This document shows, in pieces, positions 25,301 to 32,585 of a stretch of DNA of 64,000 nucleotides. Position 1 is the first letter of the stretch. Each line of letters opens with the position of its first letter. The DNA comes from Lytechinus variegatus. Lineage: Eukaryota; Echinodermata; Echinoidea; Temnopleuroida; Toxopneustidae. A program made the position numbers and the translations under genes. Location: positions 38,954,922 through 39,018,921 of the forward strand of contig NC_054743.1 in assembly GCF_018143015.1 (NCBI RefSeq), given 5' to 3'. Under the pieces are notes generated by a model that saw only the letters and a list, made by a program, of their open reading frames with translations, searched no databases and was not told where the DNA came from.

Positions 25301-25812
25301 ACTGCTTTCATAATGCTCAACACTTTATCAGAAGTTCTTAGTGCTCGACAGTAATGCAGCACAATTTCCCTGGCTTTAGCGGATCAGCTGATATGTGCCC
25401 TGCGTTTCAAGGAATAAATTCCTGCCAGGTCCCTATTTACCTCACCTGGGTTGAGTGTAGCACAATGCAAATAAATTTCTTGCTGAAGGAAAATGATGCC
25501 TGGAGTGTAGGATTTGAACCCACGACCCTCTGATTAAGAGTCGGGTGTCATTATTACTATGACTGTGCTGTAAAAAAGTTGATACAATCATTAATCCCCC
25601 CCCAACCTGGGACACCTTAACCTGTTGACTCCTGGAACCAAGTTATCCCTCTACAAAGCCTATGATTGTTACAGAATTCATTGGTCGATGGGTTAATCTG
25701 TTTCTCTATCATCTTCTTCTTTTCAATCAGAGATGGACTCAACTCGGTGGAGACCGATACTGGAGACATGACCTTCTCCGACCTCAAGGGGTTATTCTCA
25801 TCGGAAACTTAA
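412..25812 (+). CDS. SHPRH: SHPRH: SNF2-family helicase / PHD-RING E3 ubiquitin ligase, complete, 26 coding exons
   Basis: Nuclear ATP-dependent SNF2 protein and RING E3 ligase; in vertebrates SHPRH polyubiquitinates PCNA in error-free damage tolerance. Coding exons read from GT/AG sites: 412-1384, 2821-3012, 3712-3793, 4011-5207, 6809-6995, 7629-7736, 8392-8515, 8887-9011, 9890-9968, 10524-10687, 12147-12254, 13058-13126, 13925-14137, 14920-15096, 15935-16042, 16899-17029, 17402-17581, 18298-18366, 18913-19138, 19521-19664, 20846-21019, 21872-22180, 23022-23117, 23780-23958, 24878-24958, 25731-25812. They sum to 5577 nt, phases agree at every junction, giving 1858 residues (human about 1683). 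Order: Walker A DEMGLGKT (about 435-442), PHD (about 823-872), DEAQ box (985-988), RING (1600-1646), helicase C with GRVHRIGQT near 1800. The first coding exon has an acceptor at 397-398, so a 5' UTR exon lies upstream. No linker-histone domain is visible between Walker A and the PHD finger. Confidence 0.95.
1806..1834. repeat. Perfect short hairpin in SHPRH intron 1
   Basis: 13-nt perfect arms (AGTTGTGATTGAT and its complement) separated by TGG. It sits 60 nt before the TA-flanked element at 1894. No terminator function is implied in a eukaryotic intron; it may be a fossil insertion end. Confidence 0.6.
1894..2713. mobile_element. 820-bp foldback element, TA target duplication (Tc1/mariner-like MITE)
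   Basis: Begins CAGTGCGTCCCAGAATAAAC and ends with the matching inverse (TTCTGGGACGCACTG). The two arms are each about 370 nt and highly similar, and the centre at about 2260-2350 is unique. TA dinucleotides flank both ends (1892-1893, 2714-2715). No transposase ORF. The arms are similar enough to suggest recent movement or conversion. Confidence 0.85.
2821..5207 (+). CDS. SHPRH: SHPRH exons 2-4: helicase motifs Q/I and a long acidic repeat-containing insert
   Basis: Exons 2821-3012, 3712-3793 and 4011-5207. Exon 2 carries [12 protein letters not shown], the Q-motif-like start of the SNF2 ATPase. Exon 4 opens with [19 protein letters not shown] (Walker A) and then runs about 360 residues of Ser/Asn/Glu/Asp-rich low-complexity protein up to the PHD exon. 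Inside it a unit of the type SSxxQDNxPExAxSVEDxP recurs three times (DNA near 4227, 4330 and 4470). Vertebrate SHPRH has a linker-histone-like H15 domain in this interval; I see no globular basic segment here. The insert looks disordered and repeat-expanded. Confidence 0.9.
5556..5926. repeat. 73-bp tandem repeat, about five copies, in SHPRH intron 4
   Basis: The unit starts GACTGGTGACCCTTGTGTTA; copies begin near 5556, 5629, 5702, 5775 and 5848. The three central copies are nearly identical, while the last has diverged and carries small indels. This is a minisatellite without coding potential. Confidence 0.9.
6068..6664. mobile_element. TTAA-flanked ~600-bp palindromic MITE, copy 1
   Basis: Ends AAAGGACAAGTCCACCCC and its inverse, with TTAA at 6068-6071 and 6661-6664. 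The halves are imperfect inverted copies (AAGAAAGTTATGACATTT and its complement occur in both). TTAA targets suggest piggyBac or Kolobok mobilisation. It lies in the intron just before the PHD exon. Other copies are at 15170, 43879 and 47916, with a relative at 34151. Confidence 0.85.
6809..6995 (+). CDS. SHPRH: SHPRH exon 5: PHD finger
   Basis: This exon encodes residues 815-877. The Cys/His pattern is ECICGRYEQ...[17 protein letters not shown]...FWCPNCF, a complete C4HC3 PHD zinc finger held in a single exon. In the family it is inserted between helicase motifs I and II and is thought to read histone tails. Acceptor CCACAG, donor GTAAGT, phase 2 in and phase 0 out. Confidence 0.93.
7115..7330. 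repeat. Interspersed repeat with GGTCTA/TTTGACCAAATGG motifs
   Basis: Shares its order of blocks with 36717-36960 (TAAACCCACTTTGTCTACCATC in one, TAAACCCACTTGGTCTACCATC in the other; then AAGTGGTGTT-type sequence). It is related in style to the element at 19830-20226. It lies in SHPRH intron 5; no open frame is supported. Confidence 0.6.
7629..10687 (+). CDS. SHPRH: SHPRH exons 6-10: SNF2 N-terminal ATPase core (motifs Ia-III)
   Basis: Exons 7629-7736, 8392-8515, 8887-9011, 9890-9968 and 10524-10687 encode residues 878-1077. Recognisable pieces: [18 protein letters not shown] (motif Ia), [14 protein letters not shown] (Ib), [11 protein letters not shown] (motif II, DEAQ in place of DEAH), [11 protein letters not shown] (motif III), then the SNF2-specific HWW...[14 protein letters not shown] segment. 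The intron after 10687 contains two decayed copies of the last exon (see repeat at 10688-10951). Confidence 0.93.
10688..10951 (+). repeat. Two decayed tandem copies of SHPRH exon 10 with retained splice donors
   Basis: After the true donor at 10688 the sequence repeats twice (donors again at 10823 and 10952). Each copy holds a shortened exon 10 (GAAGCACTGGTGGGATGTAC then CAAGAAGGATGTCCTTGATC), missing about 80 nt from the middle, plus the start of the intron. Each ends CAG|GTAAGG. Using a later donor would add in-frame codons that reach a stop near 10774, so these are likely non-functional or give truncated messages. Confidence 0.85.
11703..11867. mobile_element. ~165-bp near-perfect hairpin MITE, copy 1
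   Basis: Arms start GTTTCATAAAGCTGTTCGTA and return as its complement; the core repeats GATCCTTT/AAAGGATC around a short loop. A second copy is at 32421-32585. No ORF. Transcribed in the SHPRH intron it would form a long hairpin RNA. Confidence 0.8.
12147..19664 (+). CDS. SHPRH: SHPRH exons 11-20: region between helicase lobes
   Basis: Exons 12147-12254, 13058-13126, 13925-14137, 14920-15096, 15935-16042, 16899-17029, 17402-17581, 18298-18366, 18913-19138 and 19521-19664 encode residues 1078-1552. This is the long SHPRH-specific spacer between lobe 1 and the RING. Conserved markers are [38 protein letters not shown], a Cys pair CPFC in exon 18 and a predicted helical stretch around [13 protein letters not shown]. 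Exon 18 is preceded by an unusually long pyrimidine tract. Exon 16 has a duplicated first half upstream in its own intron. Confidence 0.88.
14463..14568. repeat. Local duplication ahead of a SINE
   Basis: The segment TCTTTGAACAAACCCTTTAA ... CTTATCTGATCTGTGGAG occurs twice with a 60-nt offset, immediately before the SINE head at 14570. The second copy joins straight into the SINE, suggesting the duplication involves the insertion point. Confidence 0.7.
14569..14815 (+). mobile_element. tRNA-derived SINE, diverged
   Basis: A-box-like TGGCCCAGTGGATTAG and B-box-like GGGTTCGAATC are at the head, then the body shared with copies at 20440, 23216, 25310 and 41583 (AATTTCCTTCA...AGAAA, TGGGTAC). 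This copy has small deletions in the body and ends in a TATA-type repeat. Confidence 0.75.
15170..15770. mobile_element. TTAA-type palindromic MITE, copy 2
   Basis: Same family as 6068-6664: TTAA at 15170-15173, then AAAGGACAAGTCCACCCC; the right end GGGGTGGAGTTGAGCTGT is mutated and its TTAA is lost. It lies in SHPRH intron 14. Confidence 0.8.
16205..16504. mobile_element. MITE with TAGTCTGCAGACACAGACCC end, copy 1
   Basis: The left end TAGTCTGCAGACACAGACCC and right end AGGGTTTGCACAGGAGACTA are imperfect inverse copies. A shorter relative sits at 47587-47725 with the same two ends. No coding capacity. Confidence 0.65.
16557..16960 (+). repeat. ~202-bp tandem duplication including half of SHPRH exon 16
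   Basis: Two near-identical copies with a 202-nt offset (acceptors at 16696 and 16898). The upstream copy holds 54 nt of exon (16697-16750), [18 protein letters not shown], and is followed by GTAGAG, a possible donor. It is phase 0 at both ends, so it could be spliced in without a frameshift. The downstream copy is the complete exon used in the main model. Confidence 0.85.
18052..18297 (+). repeat. Long CT-rich tract feeding the exon 18 acceptor
   Basis: About 245 nt dominated by C and T with TCTCTC and TCTGTCTCCC runs, directly ahead of the AG at 18296-18297. It is far longer than a normal polypyrimidine tract and probably an expanded microsatellite. Open frames across it (Leu/Ser/Phe-rich) are composition artefacts. 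Confidence 0.85.
19830..20226. mobile_element. Foldback element built of scattered TTGGTCTA / GTCCA motifs
   Basis: The left half carries many variants of CATTTGGTCTACCA and ATTTCGTCCACTT in one direction; from about 20030 the right half carries the inverse (GGACCAAATGGTTATTAGATG-type units). I count roughly ten motif copies per half. There is no clear terminal target duplication. It lies in SHPRH intron 20. Confidence 0.7.
20440..20712 (-). mobile_element. tRNA-derived SINE, reverse orientation
   Basis: Read on the minus strand: head TGTTGTGGCTCAGTGGATAAG, B-box-like region GGTTCATACCCC, then the body (TGGGTACCCGG, CTAAAGCCGGGGTAATA) and a tail by TATATAAAT. It shares its body with the copies at 23216 and 41583. 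Confidence 0.75.
20846..22180 (+). CDS. SHPRH: SHPRH exons 21-22: C3HC4 RING finger
   Basis: Exons 20846-21019 and 21872-22180 encode residues 1553-1713. The RING is split by the intron: CPIC at the end of exon 21, then CGHCFCTEC and KCAVC in exon 22, giving the C3HC4 ligand set at about residues 1600-1646. This is the E2-binding module. Exon 22 continues into [16 protein letters not shown] and ends in AIVFST, the start of helicase lobe 2. Exon 22 is distinctly CpG- and GC-richer than the surrounding introns. Confidence 0.94.
21041..21172. mobile_element. ~130-bp MITE with CCCGTAACACAAAG ends
   Basis: Left GGGGCCCGTAACACAAAG and right CTTTGTGTTACGGGACCC are inverse copies. A related element is nested at about 24023-24190. 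It lies in SHPRH intron 21. Confidence 0.7.
21185..21500. repeat. 115-bp tandem repeat, 2.7 copies
   Basis: The unit ATTCATCTATTTGATTAAGT starts at 21185, 21300 and 21415. Copies are almost identical, so the array is young. It lies in SHPRH intron 21; non-coding. Confidence 0.9.
22386..22548. mobile_element. MITE with GGGAGC...TTTCATGAA ends and GTCGGATAAAA core, copy 1
   Basis: Contains TTGTCAGATCTGACATCTTT and ACTGTCGGATAAAATGGGAC, both also in the copy at 46367-46523. The ends are imperfect inverse copies (AGGGAGCATTTGATCAA / TTTCATGAACGCCCCCC). It is located right after SHPRH exon 22. Confidence 0.75.
23022..25812 (+). CDS. SHPRH: SHPRH exons 23-26: helicase C-terminal lobe and stop
   Basis: Exons 23022-23117, 23780-23958, 24878-24958 and 25731-25812 encode residues 1714-1858. 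Exon 24 carries motif V/VI sequence: [20 protein letters not shown] followed by GRVHRIGQ, with both motif VI arginines present. The C-terminus [15 protein letters not shown] is close in style to the vertebrate end; the stop TAA is 25810-25812. The protein is complete, so this is an intact gene and not a pseudogene. Confidence 0.93.
23216..23510 (-). mobile_element. tRNA-derived SINE, reverse orientation
   Basis: On the minus strand: GTTGTGGCCCAGTGGATTAG (A box), GGGTTCAAATCCCAG (B box), the body with TTCCTTCAGCAAGAAATTC and CACCCAGGTGAGGTGAATGG-type sequence, and a tail ending in TTATTATTA. A well-preserved member of the main SINE family here. Confidence 0.85.
24003..24483. mobile_element. 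GGCCCGTATTCTGAAG-type MITE with a nested smaller MITE
   Basis: The ends GGCCTGTATTCTGAAGTCAG and CAGAATACAGGCC match the uninterrupted copy at 38270-38580. Between about 24023 and 24190 the sequence is foreign and carries its own inverted ends (GGGCTTCGTAAAACAAAG / CTTTGTGTTACGGTC...GGAGCCC), like the element at 21041. It lies in SHPRH intron 24. Confidence 0.75.
25310..25560 (-). mobile_element. tRNA-derived SINE body, reverse orientation, diverged
   Basis: Shares GGCTTTAGC, GGAATAAATTCCTGCCAGGT, CACCTGGGTTGAGTG and TTTGAACCCACGACCCTCTG with the other reverse copies. The A-box end is degraded. It lies in SHPRH intron 25. Confidence 0.7.
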
Positions 25813-26293
25813 TCCGGAGCTAATCCAGAAAGGCTCCATGATCTGCAGATATTATGCAAGAATCAGCATGTATTCATGAAGGTTTTTCATACATGTCAAG
25901 TGAATCAGCATGTAGATGGTTTTAACTCTGGAAGCTCTACACTTGATGTAAATGACCATCATAAAAAGTTGTTATAGGAAAAGTGAGAGCGCAGGAAAGT
26001 GAGAGTACAGAAACAGAACAGGTGTTAGATTGCATGTTCTCAAAGGAGTTTGATTAGAGATTCAAAATGAAAAATGGTATGCATAGGCTGAATAGACCTT
26101 TAAGATACATAATATTTTGTATTAATATTCCAAGTAATGTTTTTATTTTCATATACTTTCATTTGTTAGACAACTCAACCCCCCCAAAAAAAAGAATGAT
26201 TCAAAAGGTTCCCCAAATGAAAAAAAGAGAGAAATTATTGTCACATGATAAGCATGTATTATAATTTTTTCTCATGATCTTTTGATTTCATGA

Positions 26294-26299
26294 AATAAA
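26294..26299 (+). terminator. Candidate poly(A) signal for SHPRH
   Basis: An AATAAA hexamer lies 482 nt after the SHPRH stop, in AT-rich sequence followed by a T-rich stretch. It is the first canonical hexamer I see downstream; cleavage was not observed, so the site is a candidate only. Confidence 0.4.
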
Positions 26300-26433
26300 A
26301 CCTTGATAGTTTTGGTGTTTTTTTCTTCAATAGCATACCTTAGCCATTATTTAGACATATATCACATATACATGTAATATTCCATCACCTATATTTGTAT
26401 GTTCATCTACATGTTTATTAAATTATTAGCAAC

Positions 26434-26747
26434 TTAACCCTAAAAGGACACCCCCCCTCTCAACGCATTTTTCTTTGAAGTCCTATAATCAGGATGACAT
26501 CGGAAAAAAGAAGAAAATTTGAAGTGAAATTGGGGGTTAAATGTGCTAATTATGTTTTTTTCGTGAATAAATTTGCATATTTTATTCATAATAAATAAGA
26601 AATGATTATTTTCAGAATTTTTTTTCATACTGGCTTGTAGTTTATGTGGTAAAGAATGTGCGTACCAAATTTTGGCGCAATTGCACGAACGACAGCCATG
26701 TATAAGTCTTCAATACATCTCAAACAGCCCAGTCCTTTTAGGGTTAA
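26434..26747. mobile_element. 314-bp MITE with TTAACCCTAAAAGGAC ends
   Basis: The left TTAACCCTAAAAGGAC and right GTCCTTTTAGGGTTAA are perfect inverse copies, with TTAA at each extremity. A TTAA-type family distinct in sequence from the AAAGGACAAG family. Downstream of SHPRH. Confidence 0.75.
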
Positions 26748-28719
26748 AGGGAAAATCCTCCCTTCTGTCAAGATGATGAAAGCAAAAATAAAATGGAAAC
26801 ATATTTATGGCATTTTGGTGAAAAGGTGGTTGAGATAATGAGACAATGTAAGAATAACGTAAAGTGAGAAAGGAGAAAACCTAATGAAAATTTGTAGGCT
26901 TGTTTTTGTCTGCTTTTATTGAAACGAACATGACATTTTGGTGGATTTTCCCTTAGAAATTAGTAGTGAGAACTATTTATTCATTTTCACTGTATGATCT
27001 TAGTTCAGTAGATAGACAAATTCCTTGATATCGATCATGAATGCAGACTTGTATATTTGTATATGTTTACAAAGGATTATATATTTTTATGACATAGTTT
27101 AGTCATACGTTTATCAATCATATTATTCTGTATCCCATGTGATCATGTCCACATTATGTAGACCAATTTGTTTCAGGATTTCATTTTGTGATTTTTTTTT
27201 ATCTTGGGGCCTCAAATGTGGCCTACAATAGATCATGAGAGCATCAACTTAAACACCAATCCGGGGCCTTTCCAACAAAGAGTTAGGATAGATTCAAGCA
27301 ATTTAAGGAGTTGTGTTGTCTAGTGATTAGAGCATTGGTTTAATAATCACAAGGTTGGGGGTTTGAATCCCTAGTCTACCATTTCTCAACTTTGATAAGA
27401 AGACCATAGAGTAATATCTGTAAAGGTCAGCCACTACGACTGATTAATGTAGACGTTAATGGTTTCCTATGTAATTGGTTATATACCAGCTTGGCATTTA
27501 CCAGCATAAAGCTGTCCTGCTCAGTTCGTATTCGAGTTAATCTGTCTATTCTTAGGCGCATGACTCGAGATTAAGCTCCTCCTGACCTTCCCAGTGCTCA
27601 ATGCATTCAATGAATTCACCTCACCTGGGTGGAGAGCAGCACAATGTGGGTAAATTTCTGGCTGAATGAAAACATGCCATGGCCAGGGTTCAGTGTGTAT
27701 AAATATCAGGGACCGCGGAACGGTTTTCAAAGTTGGGAGGGGGGGTGAGCCAAATGTAGGGGGCCTGACCATGCAAAAACTCGTAAAAATATGGTCATTT
27801 GTACCTTTTTTGTACTCGGTTTTGGAACAAAAGTGGTTCAGCCCCCTCCCACTACCCCTGAGCATGGTAGGCCAATATCTTCAAACCTTGCTTTGGTGTG
27901 ATTGGGTTACATGTAAATGTAACTAAGCTATGCAGAAGTTGCATAAACCCATAAGATAAAAAAAAGGATACAGAACAAAAAAAGAAACTGAAACTTATTC
28001 AGATACATCTTCATATGTTTATTAAAATACACTGTATGAAAATATATAACAGCTTGTTTACAAATGCTTTTCAATGATATTGTGTATTTGTTTTTATTTA
28101 ATATTATCAATTCCCAAAGGTGTACAATGTACGGTAAATTAATTTACAACACTAAGTATGCATGCAGTGATATCTTTGTACAAAATACACAAAAGCGCAG
28201 AGAAAGGTTGATATTAGTATCTACCCAACACATGTACTTCTACCCAGTTAATGGCTATTACTCATTTGTTGAAATTGTTGACATGGCGACATAAGTTAAC
28301 TTCTTAAAAGTATGGCGATGTAGGGTGTTGTCAGCGTGGAAGTCTGCACCTTCTTGGTTTCTTCAAGTTTCCAAAAATAGCAATCCACAGGCTGGCCGAA
28401 AAATATCATGCAGATGCCGGAACTATGTACCTAATGTAGGTATTTCTAATGTAAACAACTGAACCTCAAGTCTAGTGGTATGAATGAGCATGTGACTTTG
28501 TGGAGAGCTACCAGAACTGTGGCTTGCTGTCGACCTACTTTCATGCATACCTGGGACTTCACTACTCTGGATATTAACTGAGTTCCAAAAGAAAATATCA
28601 AAGTTCACAAGCGCACTATGCAAATTCCACTCCGTCAAAATGAACAGAATTTTGACACAGGCTAGCTTCAATAATCTTTACTAGGCACATGTCACAAATT
28701 AAAAGATTGGTTTGATAAC
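26748..28719. other. Intergenic, mostly unremarkable; two SINE-related pieces
   Basis: 27312-27545 is a plus-strand SINE of a second family (TAGTGATTAGAGCATTGGTT head, then GACTGATTAATGTAGACGTTA, TTATATACCAGCTTGGC), also present at 39243 and 58504. 27595-27700 is a fragment of the main SINE in reverse. 27720-27870 holds a G-run repeat piece. I see no gene in the rest. Confidence 0.55.
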
Positions 28720-30058
28720 AAAGAGGCTGTAGCCCCTCAAATCAATTGGTTCCGGAATCCAAAGTCACAAAATGGCAAAAGAAATGCCAATGAAAATGAG
28801 ATGAGATAAAACAAACTTACATGTACCAGTTTATAAAGAGTCACAGTATGACCATCAGCAGGTCTAATTGATTGCCTCTGTAGTGATATGAATTACAGGT
28901 GCAAGTTTAACTCTTGCTTTGCATAGAGCCTGAATGATGAAAGAAAGTTATGTAAAATACTAACAGGTGCAAGCATAACTCTTGGGCATAGAGCCTGAAG
29001 TGAATGATAGAAAAGTTATGTACAATACAGGTTAGCCTTTATTGTATGCCTGCACCAGGCAAGGTGCTTAATGAATAGAAACAATTTTTTGGTTTGGTTT
29101 TTAGGGTGTGTCCTGAACAGGACCATTGATACATGTATGTGTGTATTGAGAGAGTATAGACAACATGTACCATGCTATGCAACCTGGAGTTGACTCTTCA
29201 TGCTCTTCAACCTTGTACATGTAGTTGTATGTGAACTCGGTTCTTGTGAAGCCTGAAGACTATTGGAGTTAAAAGCTGAAAAAAGTGATTATAAAGTGAT
29301 TTTCTGATATCTATACCCCGTATATTTCAACTGCTAGAAACTGGATAAAACTCCTTGCTGTCAGACAATATGTGAATAGACAAGAAACTGCTACTGTGTG
29401 CATACAACTCTGATAACTAGTGAGGATAGCATGCTTTTATGGAAGGCATACAGTGACTGTTTATCGCTCCTGCATGCACTGCGTTACTAAAGAGTCATGA
29501 CAACATGATGGTCAGATGGTGCTGTAGCTGGAGTGGAGGTCAAGTGGTTCCAGTGACATCTATCCTCTGTGTCTGCAATATCAATTATCTAAGGTGGAAC
29601 TGGAAGTTGCAGGTTCGGAATACCGGTATGTGATGTTTACTTCTTCTTTTTGAGACTGAGAGTAAAATCTTTGTTTTGTGAAAAGCATTTGCTGACTGAG
29701 GAGCCCAGCAGAATTTGTTTGAGCTGTCCTAGCTGTTTCATCATCTAGAGAATAGCCTTTGTATTTTGGAAAGTGTGGATACTTAGGGAAGATGAAAATG
29801 GCATTTGACCCATACGATGGAGGTTCAACACTGCATGAGTAAATCTAGACCTAGAAGTACTGTTATGAGTTTCCAATAAGAAGTTACAGGAAGTTAAAAT
29901 TAACATTTTAATCACACCTACATTGTAGTGAGGTCAAAAAAGCATAATGCATGAATGAACTAGACCATGTCAATGCAGTCATTTGGTTGAGACTGAAGCG
30001 AAGACTTTCGTGACTTTGGATTCCGGAACCAATTGATTTGAGGGTCTACAGCCTCTTT
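28720..30058. mobile_element. 1.34-kb element with 49-bp terminal inverted repeats
   Basis: 28720-28768 (starting AAAGAGGCTGTAGCCCCTCA) and 30010-30058 are inverse copies with about three mismatches. The interior has no transposase; it holds a local duplication of about 70 nt at 28895-29030 (ACAGGTGCAAG...AACTCTTG twice). The family is not recognised and no clear target-site duplication is visible. A short similar end (ATAAAGAGGCTCGTAG) is at 44609. Confidence 0.7.
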
Positions 30059-30303
30059 ATTATTTAACAAAAAACATCAAGAATTAATGTTATAGCCTAA
30101 AAAAATATTTTCTGAATGAATGACTAATACACACAACGTGTGAGCTGCGGGCGTGGCGTGTCTCGATGAGCAATGCATGGAGTAGCACCATGCTCGTAGT
30201 AAGCTATACTACACTGTATACTGTACGCACGATATATCCTTGAGTAAATCGCGATCGTATTTAGTGTAGGCCTACCATTTCTATATTATATTACAATTGG
30301 TGA

Positions 30304-30560
30304 TTGCTAGAAAAAATGCCTAAGACAAAGCTAATGGAAAGGAAGAAAGGTGTAGTTAGGCAGGACAGAGGAAAGAACTGGGAGCCAGAGGTAGACTTGT
30401 TAATGGAGTTGTGGATGAGAGAGGACGTGTATAAAACAAATTGGATGGGAGCATCAAGTCGGTTATCACTCACAAAATCATTGCTAATCATCTCCAAGAG
30501 CATGGCTCTGAACGGATCCCGTATCATCTCAGAGTTGCTAATTTTCCGGATTTTTCCGGA
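30304..30560 (+). pseudogene. Myb/SANT-like DNA-binding domain remnant, frameshifted
   Basis: One frame reads GKNWEPEVDLLMELWMREDVY; after about 30435 the match continues in another frame as LDGSIKSVITHKIIANHLQEHG (30440-30510). Together these follow the W...E...LL.LW...V...LDG...IA..L...G pattern of the Myb/SANT-like domains found with Harbinger-type transposases and MSANTD-like host proteins. A single shift near the A-rich stretch at 30430-30441 would join them, so this copy looks broken. The +1 frame runs into a stop soon after. There is no nuclease ORF nearby. Family assignment is from pattern only. Confidence 0.5.
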
Positions 30561-30996
30561 ATTCCGGATTTTTTCCTTTGCTGAAAAATATTCCGGAAAA
30601 AAAAATCGATTGTCAAAGTGAAATCCGTAAAAATTTCCCCTCCAAATCTTGTCACGGAGTTCGCTACGGAGAGCGCAATTTCAATTTTGGATGGCCAATT
30701 TGCGCAGACGGAAAATTATTAGCGTTGTGCGCAGCATGAAGTTTAGCTGGTACTGTACTTGCACGGTACGCGCAAGCAATACATTGTAGCAGTTGCAAAC
30801 GCCGCCCTATACCCTGCAGGGATACGGGTGTCAGCGCTATCCCAGTCGGGCGATCGCCCGGTAGAACCGCTCGAAGCACGGCCCGGTGTGGCTGCAATTG
30901 CCTGCTGCTGCGTGAGTGATTGGTTGTCTGCCGCGGGATTTCAGCTAATCGGCGTGGACTGCATTTCGACCCTGATTTCCCAGTCACCATTTACAA

Positions 30997-31191
30997 ATGT
31001 CTGAAATCATCGAGAGAGAAGAAGAAGGATGTGTCAGAGATTTAGAAGAAGGAGTAAAAAACAAATGGCGATGGTCCTGGCTCGAGATCAAAGATGAGAA
31101 TGGGGATTACCTATCAGAATACATCAGAAAGATAAGGCAGTCGGGCAAGGCGATTTGCATGTGGTGTAATGGAAAGCAGATCAATTACGGT
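30997..31191 (+). CDS. Zinc-finger first exon of a transposon-type or domesticated gene, partial
   Basis: The ATG at 30997 opens MSEIIEREEEGCVRDLEEG, then NKWRWSWLEIKDENGDYLSE, KAICMWCNGKQINYGASG and a donor-like GTGGGT after 31191 (phase 1). The W-W-L...G..C..C...INYG layout is that of BED-like zinc-finger N-termini common in repeated genes of marine invertebrates, where the zinc ligands His are in the following exon. I could not find a convincing next exon before 33900. Upstream 30620-30990 is GC-rich and CpG-rich, unlike its surroundings, and could be its promoter. It could be a live lone exon, a truncated transposon, or the 5' end of a decayed gene. Confidence 0.45.
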
Positions 31192-31199
31192 GCATCAGG

Positions 31200-32420
31200 T
31201 GGGTGTTCTTTCGGCTTTGAAATTTAAAGTGAATTTTTAAAATCCCTGTAAAATCATGCAAAACTTAATTTTTGTAAACTTTCTGTAATTTGTAAAGTCG
31301 TGCAAAACTGATTTTTTTTAAGACAGTGATTCATTTATTTTCACCAGTTTTCTTTGGATTCAAATGTATTAAGTTAGAGCTAAATAACATATATCAATGA
31401 AGTTTATTATGTCATTAATTATTTGTTATGTACTACTGTAGATTAATGATTTCAGCCCTCTAAAGAATAAGAAAACGTTCCAGCTTCAGGGGGCTTCGCC
31501 CTTGACCCCGCCAGGGGCCCTGGGCGGGCCCCTGGACCCCCGGCCTGGGTTTTCAGGATTTTTTGAGCTTTCAGTTAGCATCTCTGTCCATCTAGAACAA
31601 GGATGAGGCCCTCAAAAGAAAGTTTAATATAACCCCTTGGTGCCAACAAGAAGAGTGGTGCAGGGAGGAAGACTTTCAAATATTTTGACATCTTGCATGA
31701 GTATGTGGCAATAGGCCGTCAAGTACACCATTGATCACAGGGCAGGCAACAGAAGAGATGCTTAATACAAAGTACCATCATAACAAAATAATACTAGGTT
31801 ACTAAGGTTTAATGATGATAGACAAGACTTCTTATGGTAATGTTCCTAAAATGTTTTGAACAAAATTAGATATCAAGCTACTGGCTATACTTTAAATACG
31901 TGGGCAAACAGAATGTGGCTCACAGAGCATTGTAGGTATCGGTGATGTTTTATCTGATTTTTGTGTTTTTGTCCCACAAGATGAGTCTGATCTGCGAGCT
32001 GGGGTGTGTAAACGCGACACAGAATAATGCGCAGGCCAAGTCTGCTCCACAAGGCGGGTCTGTCCCGCTAGCCAGCGCAGCGTGTAATCACGGTAGATAC
32101 AAGACAGCATCAAAGAGGTCCAAAAACTTTACAATTTAAAGGTCACTGAATAACCGCATTAGAAAGGAAAAAATAAAGTTAGAGAAGCACCTTGAAAAGA
32201 TAGAGAAAGAAAACCAAATATACACTGTAAGACAAGGAGGACTGCTAGCTAATATGTTGTTGGGATGAATGAGGTGAAGGATGCCATAGAAGATTGTTCA
32301 AAGGCTCTGGAAGATATACTTTAATCCAAGTTCAAACTCAAAATAAAAGTGGAAAGTGCTTCCTATGCTGGGAAACAAGGAGATAGACCAAGACATATAC
32401 ATGGAGTTGTGACAACCTGG
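31200..32420. other. Intergenic, possibly decayed transposon; GC-rich block at 31490-31545
   Basis: 31490-31545 reads GGGGGCTTCGCCCTTGACCC followed by GGGGCCCTGGGCGGGCCCC-type sequence, a low-complexity block often embedded in invertebrate repeats. 32130-32220 is A/G-rich and could encode a Lys/Glu coiled coil but is broken by stops. No supported gene. Confidence 0.35.
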
Positions 32421-32585
32421 TGTGTGTTTCATAAAGCTGTTCTTAAGAGCGACTTTAAGAATGATTGGTGATCCTTTCTTGTGGTAAATGATACATTCAT
32501 AGGCGATGGTTATGTGTATAAAAAAAGGTTCACCAGTCGTCTGAAAGTCGTTCTTAACTTACGAACAGCTTTATGAAACGGCCCC
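32421..32585. mobile_element. ~165-bp hairpin MITE, copy 2
   Basis: Same family as 11703-11867: GTTTCATAAAGCTGTTCTTA at the left, ACGAACAGCTTTATGAAAC at the right. The arms are a little more diverged than in copy 1. Confidence 0.8.
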
